From positions 1-62,865 of the forward strand of contig CANRFN010000020.1 in NCBI GenBank assembly GCA_947629915.1: DNA of 62,865 nt. Reading direction: 5' to 3'. Under the pieces are notes generated by a model. That model was not told where the DNA came from and did not search any database. It saw nothing but the letters and a program-made list of their open reading frames with translations. Of this stretch, positions 59,853-62,865 are shown piece after piece (the stretch's first letter is position 1; each line of letters opens with the position of its first letter). The DNA is from an uncultured Oscillospiraceae bacterium (GTDB lineage Bacteria; Bacillota; Clostridia; Oscillospirales; Oscillospiraceae). The translations under genes and the position numbers were made by a program.

Positions 59853-61655
59853 TCAGGCCAAGAGCTGCTCCATCTCCTCCACCAGGCCGGCGAAGAGGTC
59901 CAGGGCGGTCTGCACCGGCGCCGGCGTGGCCATGTCCACCCCGGCGCCCCGGAGCAGGGCGATGGGGTCTTTGGAGCAGCCGCCGGAGAGAAAGCCCAGG
60001 TAGTCCCGGACCGCTGCGGGCCCTCCGTGAAGGATCCGCTGGGACAGGGCCACCGCGGCTGAGAAGCCGGTGGCGTACTGATAGACGTAGAACTTGCGGT
60101 AGAAGTGGGGCACCCGGGCCCACTCCCACTCGATGCCGGGGTCCAGCACCACATCTGGGCCGAAATACAGCCGCACCAGGTCCTTGTGGATGCGGTTGAG
60201 CCGGTCCACGGTGAGGGACTCGCCCCGCTCCACCAAGGCGTGGCTCTTCTCCTCGAACTCCGCCAACATGGTCTGCCGGTACAGGGTGTTGCGGAACTGG
60301 TCCAGGAAGTAGTTGATGAGCACCGCCCGCTGTCTCTTGTCTCCGCACTGCCCCAAGAGGTACTGGGTGAGCAGCATCTCGTTGCAGGTGGAGGCCACCT
60401 CTGCCACAAAGGTGACGTACCGCCGATAGAGCGGCGGCTGGTTGCGGCTGCTGAGATAGCTGTGCAGGGCGTGTCCCATCTCGTGGGCCACGGTGTATGC
60501 GCTGCGAAGGCTGTCCTTGTGGTTCAGCAGCACAAAGGGGTGCACGAGGCAGCCGCAGGAGTATGCCCCGGAGGTCTTGCCCTGGTTTTCGTAGATGTCC
60601 ATCCAGCGGTTCTCAAAGGCGGAGACCAGCACATCGTGGTACTCCTGCCCCAGGACGCGGGTGGCCTCCAGCACGTACTGCTTTGCGGTCTCAAAGGGGA
60701 TCACCTGGTCCGCCTCCGGGAGGATGGGGACGGCGCAGTCGTAGAGGTGGAGCTCGTCCAGGCCCAGGGCCTTTTTCCGAAGGGCGAGATACCGGTACAG
60801 GGGCTCCAGGTTGTTGTGCACTGTGTCCACCAGGTTGTGATAGACCTCCTCCGGGATCTCGCTGGGGTACATGGCAGACTGGAGGAAGGAGTCGTAATGG
60901 CGGACCTGGCTGTAGAAGACGTCCTTTTGGACGGAGGCGTTGTACATGGCGGCAAAGCCGTTGCGCAGGCTCCCATAGGTGTCATAGAGGGAGCGGAAGG
61001 CGTTGGCCCGAAGGGTGCGGTCCCTTGCGTGGGAGAGGGAGACGTAGCTGCCGTTGGTAACCGGGTGGGGCTTTCCCGCAGCGTCCAGGGCGTCCGGGAA
61101 CTTCAGGTCCGCGTTCCGCAGGGTGTTGAAGATCTGGGCAGGCCCGCCGGCTAACCGTCCCACCGCCGCCAGGATGTCCTCCTCCGCCTGGGAGAGCATG
61201 TGACTCTGGCCTCTCCGGACTCGGGTGAGGTACCGGCGGTACGGCACCAGGGCGGGCTCGTCCCGGTAGAACTGCTCCAAGGTCTCCGCCGGGATGGCGT
61301 TGATCTCCGGCATGGCGAAGGCCTGGGCCTGGTTCACCTTCAGCTGGAAGTCCTGGCTGCGCCCCAGAAGGGCCTGGGCATCGGAGTCCCCGGTGTCCGT
61401 GTCCTTGCGGAGCATGGGGTAGATGAAAAGGGCGTCCAGGCGGCGGTCCAGCTCCTCCTCGCAGTGCAGATAGGCCAAGAGATCGGCCGCAGAGGCACCG
61501 AGTTTGCCTCGAAATGCCGCAATCTGGGCGGGGATGTCCTTGCAGTCCTCCAGGGCCGCATACCAGGCCGCATCGCTGGGGAATAAGTCCTCAATACTCC
61601 AGCAGTTCGCCGGGTCCTGTTCGCTGCGGCGGAGGATTCGAGTGGGTTGTGTCAA
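59853..61655 (-). CDS. pepF: Oligoendopeptidase F (M3B metallopeptidase)
   Basis: Cytoplasmic zinc oligopeptidase of 600 residues, near the family's usual length. Zinc motif 'YTVAHEMGHALHSYLSSRNQ' (His-Glu-x-x-His about 390) with third ligand Glu in 'FVAEVASTCNEMLLTQYLLG'. N-terminal 'NCWSIEDLFPSDAAWYAALE' and C-terminal 'FYRKFYVYQYATGFSAAVAL' are typical. It degrades oligopeptides. Single gene by context; the start follows a GGAGGGAT site. Confidence 0.95.
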   Translation of the reverse strand: MTQPTRILRRSEQDPANCWSIEDLFPSDAAWYAALEDCKDIPAQIAAFRGKLGASAADLLAYLHCEEELDRRLDALFIYPMLRKDTDTGDSDAQALLGRSQDFQLKVNQAQAFAMPEINAIPAETLEQFYRDEPALVPYRRYLTRVRRGQSHMLSQAEEDILAAVGRLAGGPAQIFNTLRNADLKFPDALDAAGKPHPVTNGSYVSLSHARDRTLRANAFRSLYDTYGSLRNGFAAMYNASVQKDVFYSQVRHYDSFLQSAMYPSEIPEEVYHNLVDTVHNNLEPLYRYLALRKKALGLDELHLYDCAVPILPEADQVIPFETAKQYVLEATRVLGQEYHDVLVSAFENRWMDIYENQGKTSGAYSCGCLVHPFVLLNHKDSLRSAYTVAHEMGHALHSYLSSRNQPPLYRRYVTFVAEVASTCNEMLLTQYLLGQCGDKRQRAVLINYFLDQFRNTLYRQTMLAEFEEKSHALVERGESLTVDRLNRIHKDLVRLYFGPDVVLDPGIEWEWARVPHFYRKFYVYQYATGFSAAVALSQRILHGGPAAVRDYLGFLSGGCSKDPIALLRGAGVDMATPAPVQTALDLFAGLVEEMEQLLA

Positions 61656-61785
61656 GGGGCATCCCTCCAGGGCGGATTTTGTCTCAAGGTGGAGAATACC
61701 ACAAAACCGGCCTCTTGAAAAGCACTTTTTTCCGTTGAAGTGCCGTAGGACACCCGCAGATCACCTGAAATGCAGCCGAGACTCG

Positions 61786-61817
61786 AAAAGCGGGAGGCCA
61801 TCCGGCCTCCCGCTTTT
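61786..61817. terminator. Bidirectional terminator between pepF and the ABC ATPase
   Basis: AAAAGCGGGAGGCC / GGCCTCCCGCTTTT with a 4-nt loop, 20 bp past the ATPase stop. The A and T runs serve both strands. Confidence 0.82.
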
Positions 61818-61837
61818 GATGGGATTGGGTGTTGTGC

Positions 61838-62650
61838 TCAGAAAGCCTGCTCCAGGCCGGAGGAGGCCACCAGGTCGTTCCAGGCGGCGTCCATCTGGCT
61901 GTAGAAGTCCTCATCGGCTGTCATGCTGTACGAGACGATGATGTTGCCCACCATGTGGTCCAGGATGTAGGCACTCATCTCGCCGGGGAAAGTCTCGCTG
62001 GCGGCCAGGGCCTCCTCCCGGGTGCCGTCCGCCTCCACATGGCCCTGGTTCAGCACCACCACATGGTCTGCCCTCTCCAGGATCTCCATGTTGTGGGAGA
62101 TCATCACGGTGGTGCGCCCCTCCATCAGCTTCAGGATGGCGTCTGTGACCATGCGCTCGCCGGCGTGGTCCATGTTGCAGGTAGCCTCGTCCAGGAGGAG
62201 GTAGGCCGGGTCCAGCATCAGGGCCCGGGCCAGTGCAACGCGCTGCCGCTGGCCGGCGGAGAGGTTGCAGCCGTTCTCCCCGATCATAAAGTCCAGACCT
62301 CCCGGCAACTGGGCGATGAAGCCGTCTGCCATGGCGATGCGGGCGGCGCTCATGATCTCCTCGTCTGAGACCGCCCGGTCCATGCCGTATGCGATGTTGT
62401 CCCGGATAGAGGCGTCAAAGAGCTGGGGGTCCTGCAGCACATAGGCAAAGCTCTGCCGCCACTCCTGGAGATTCATCTCCTGGGCAGGGTAGTCTCCGAA
62501 GCGGATGCTGCCGCTGGTGGGGGTGTAGAAGCGCTCCAGCAGTTTGAAGAGGGTGGTCTTGCCAGAGCCGTTGGGGCCCACCAGCACGGTGAGCTTGCCC
62601 TTGGGGATGGTGAGGGAAATCTTCTTACTAATTTTGATACAATTTAACAC
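61838..62650 (-). CDS. ATPase domain of an ABC exporter, 5' end missing
   Basis: Nucleotide-binding domain of 270 residues: Walker A 'VLVGPNGSGKTTLFKLLERF' (about 22-41), Q-loop 'FAYVLQDPQLFDASIRDNIA', signature 'NLSAGQRQRVALARAL', Walker B 'YLLLDEATCNMD', switch 'MISHNMEIL'. The D-loop and 'LFDASIRDNIAYG' are those of exporters whose membrane domain precedes the ATPase in one chain. Homology begins only at 'ISLTIPKGKL'. The first ten residues ('MLNCIKISKK') come from AT-rich sequence that does not fit, and no site precedes the ATG. The gene was probably cut by an insertion or rearrangement near 62625. Confidence 0.85.
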   Translation of the reverse strand: MLNCIKISKKISLTIPKGKLTVLVGPNGSGKTTLFKLLERFYTPTSGSIRFGDYPAQEMNLQEWRQSFAYVLQDPQLFDASIRDNIAYGMDRAVSDEEIMSAARIAMADGFIAQLPGGLDFMIGENGCNLSAGQRQRVALARALMLDPAYLLLDEATCNMDHAGERMVTDAILKLMEGRTTVMISHNMEILERADHVVVLNQGHVEADGTREEALAASETFPGEMSAYILDHMVGNIIVSYSMTADEDFYSQMDAAWNDLVASSGLEQAF

Positions 62651-62865
62651 TCACCACTGTTACACACCTCAGGAGGGTAAGTTCTGCGGCAGGAGGGGAA
62701 ATGAAAAACTACATAATTCTATCCATTACCTAGGCCGTGGTTTGCATGACTTCGGCTGCGCTTAACTGCAAATGTGTTTTTATAAGTTGAAGGTGATATT
62801 CGACAAATTTGTTGATTGGAACCGACACTAGCCACCCGAGACCCCCCAGGGGGTACCCCCGATGC
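62625..62865. other. AT-rich foreign-looking segment at the window end
   Basis: From about 62625 the base composition drops sharply to AT-rich until about 62820, then a GC patch with the palindrome GGGGGTACCCCC (62849-62860) follows. No gene is supported. It is probably the edge of a mobile or rearranged element that replaced the 5' part of the ABC exporter gene; its other end is outside the window. Confidence 0.55.

Noticed and set aside
62544..62765. 73-codon plus-strand frame at the window end
   Set aside because: It overlaps the ATPase frame antisense for a third of its length and has no homology I recognise.
62630..62865. Group II intron end
   Set aside because: I looked for the domain V pattern and GUGYG start and did not find them on either strand.

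Overview
The window is GC-rich chromosomal DNA from a low-GC-lineage relative with high GC, most like a gut Clostridium-class bacterium of the Oscillospiraceae type. The signs are: AgrA/AgrC-like LytTR and GHKL regulators, a GH3 glucosidase with reversed domain order, BspA-type LRR_5 proteins, an SLH-anchored giant surface protein, and PTS plus Nag amino-sugar genes. This placement is inference; no rRNA or tRNA gene was seen.

Layout. 1-3.4 kb (minus): an operon of response regulator, sensor kinase and an LRR/InlB lipoprotein that ends in a cut-short SGNH-like segment. 3.4-13.5 kb (plus): a glycoside-use cluster (GH3, 4-TM partner, GH2, GPH-type symporter). A 504-bp inverted-repeat element has landed exactly on the GH3 start codon, with an 8-bp target duplication that rebuilds the TTG but leaves the Shine-Dalgarno site behind. 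Downstream of the symporter lies a decayed tandem duplication (about 790 and 748 bp plus a partial copy) that carries the symporter's 3' end and remnants of a second GH3 gene. 13.5-18.4 kb (minus): a 1609-residue exonuclease-RecQ-UvrD fusion helicase.

18.5-32.1 kb (minus) is the most unusual part. It is a 13.5-kb array of paralogous, apparently cytoplasmic LRR_5 proteins that share a 'GYxAPDE' N-terminal motif and a helical 'LALWDKVPLDFLD' hinge. Twice the order LRR gene, 37-residue one-TM protein, approx 180-residue 'VYADGxYRVSQ' protein is repeated. One LRR gene has fused in frame to the tail of the 'VYADG' protein, others are frameshifted or truncated, and short leader sequences recur before the genes. 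It looks like an actively recombining multigene family of unknown role and is my candidate for an undescribed system.

32.1-43.2 kb: uracil permease with a terminator hairpin in its leader, a P-loop kinase, an ASCH-KptA fusion, XRE and AraC regulators, a GH127-like lipoprotein, an FMN reductase, a LysR regulator and an orphan transposon-type small protein. 43.8-50.0 kb: a 2071-residue surface protein (GLUG, InlB, YDG, bacterial-repeat and SLH domains) whose first half is clearly more AT-rich. 50.2-53.0 kb: redox operon (67-residue protein, aldo/keto reductase, CMD-cupin, lipid-anchored flavodoxin). 53.1-54.9 kb: two hydrolases. 55.4-59.8 kb: nagA-ptsI-ptsH divergent from nagB, for amino-sugar use coupled to PTS; the HPr lacks the regulatory serine. 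59.8-62.9 kb: PepF peptidase and the ATPase half of an ABC exporter cut off at an AT-rich junction.
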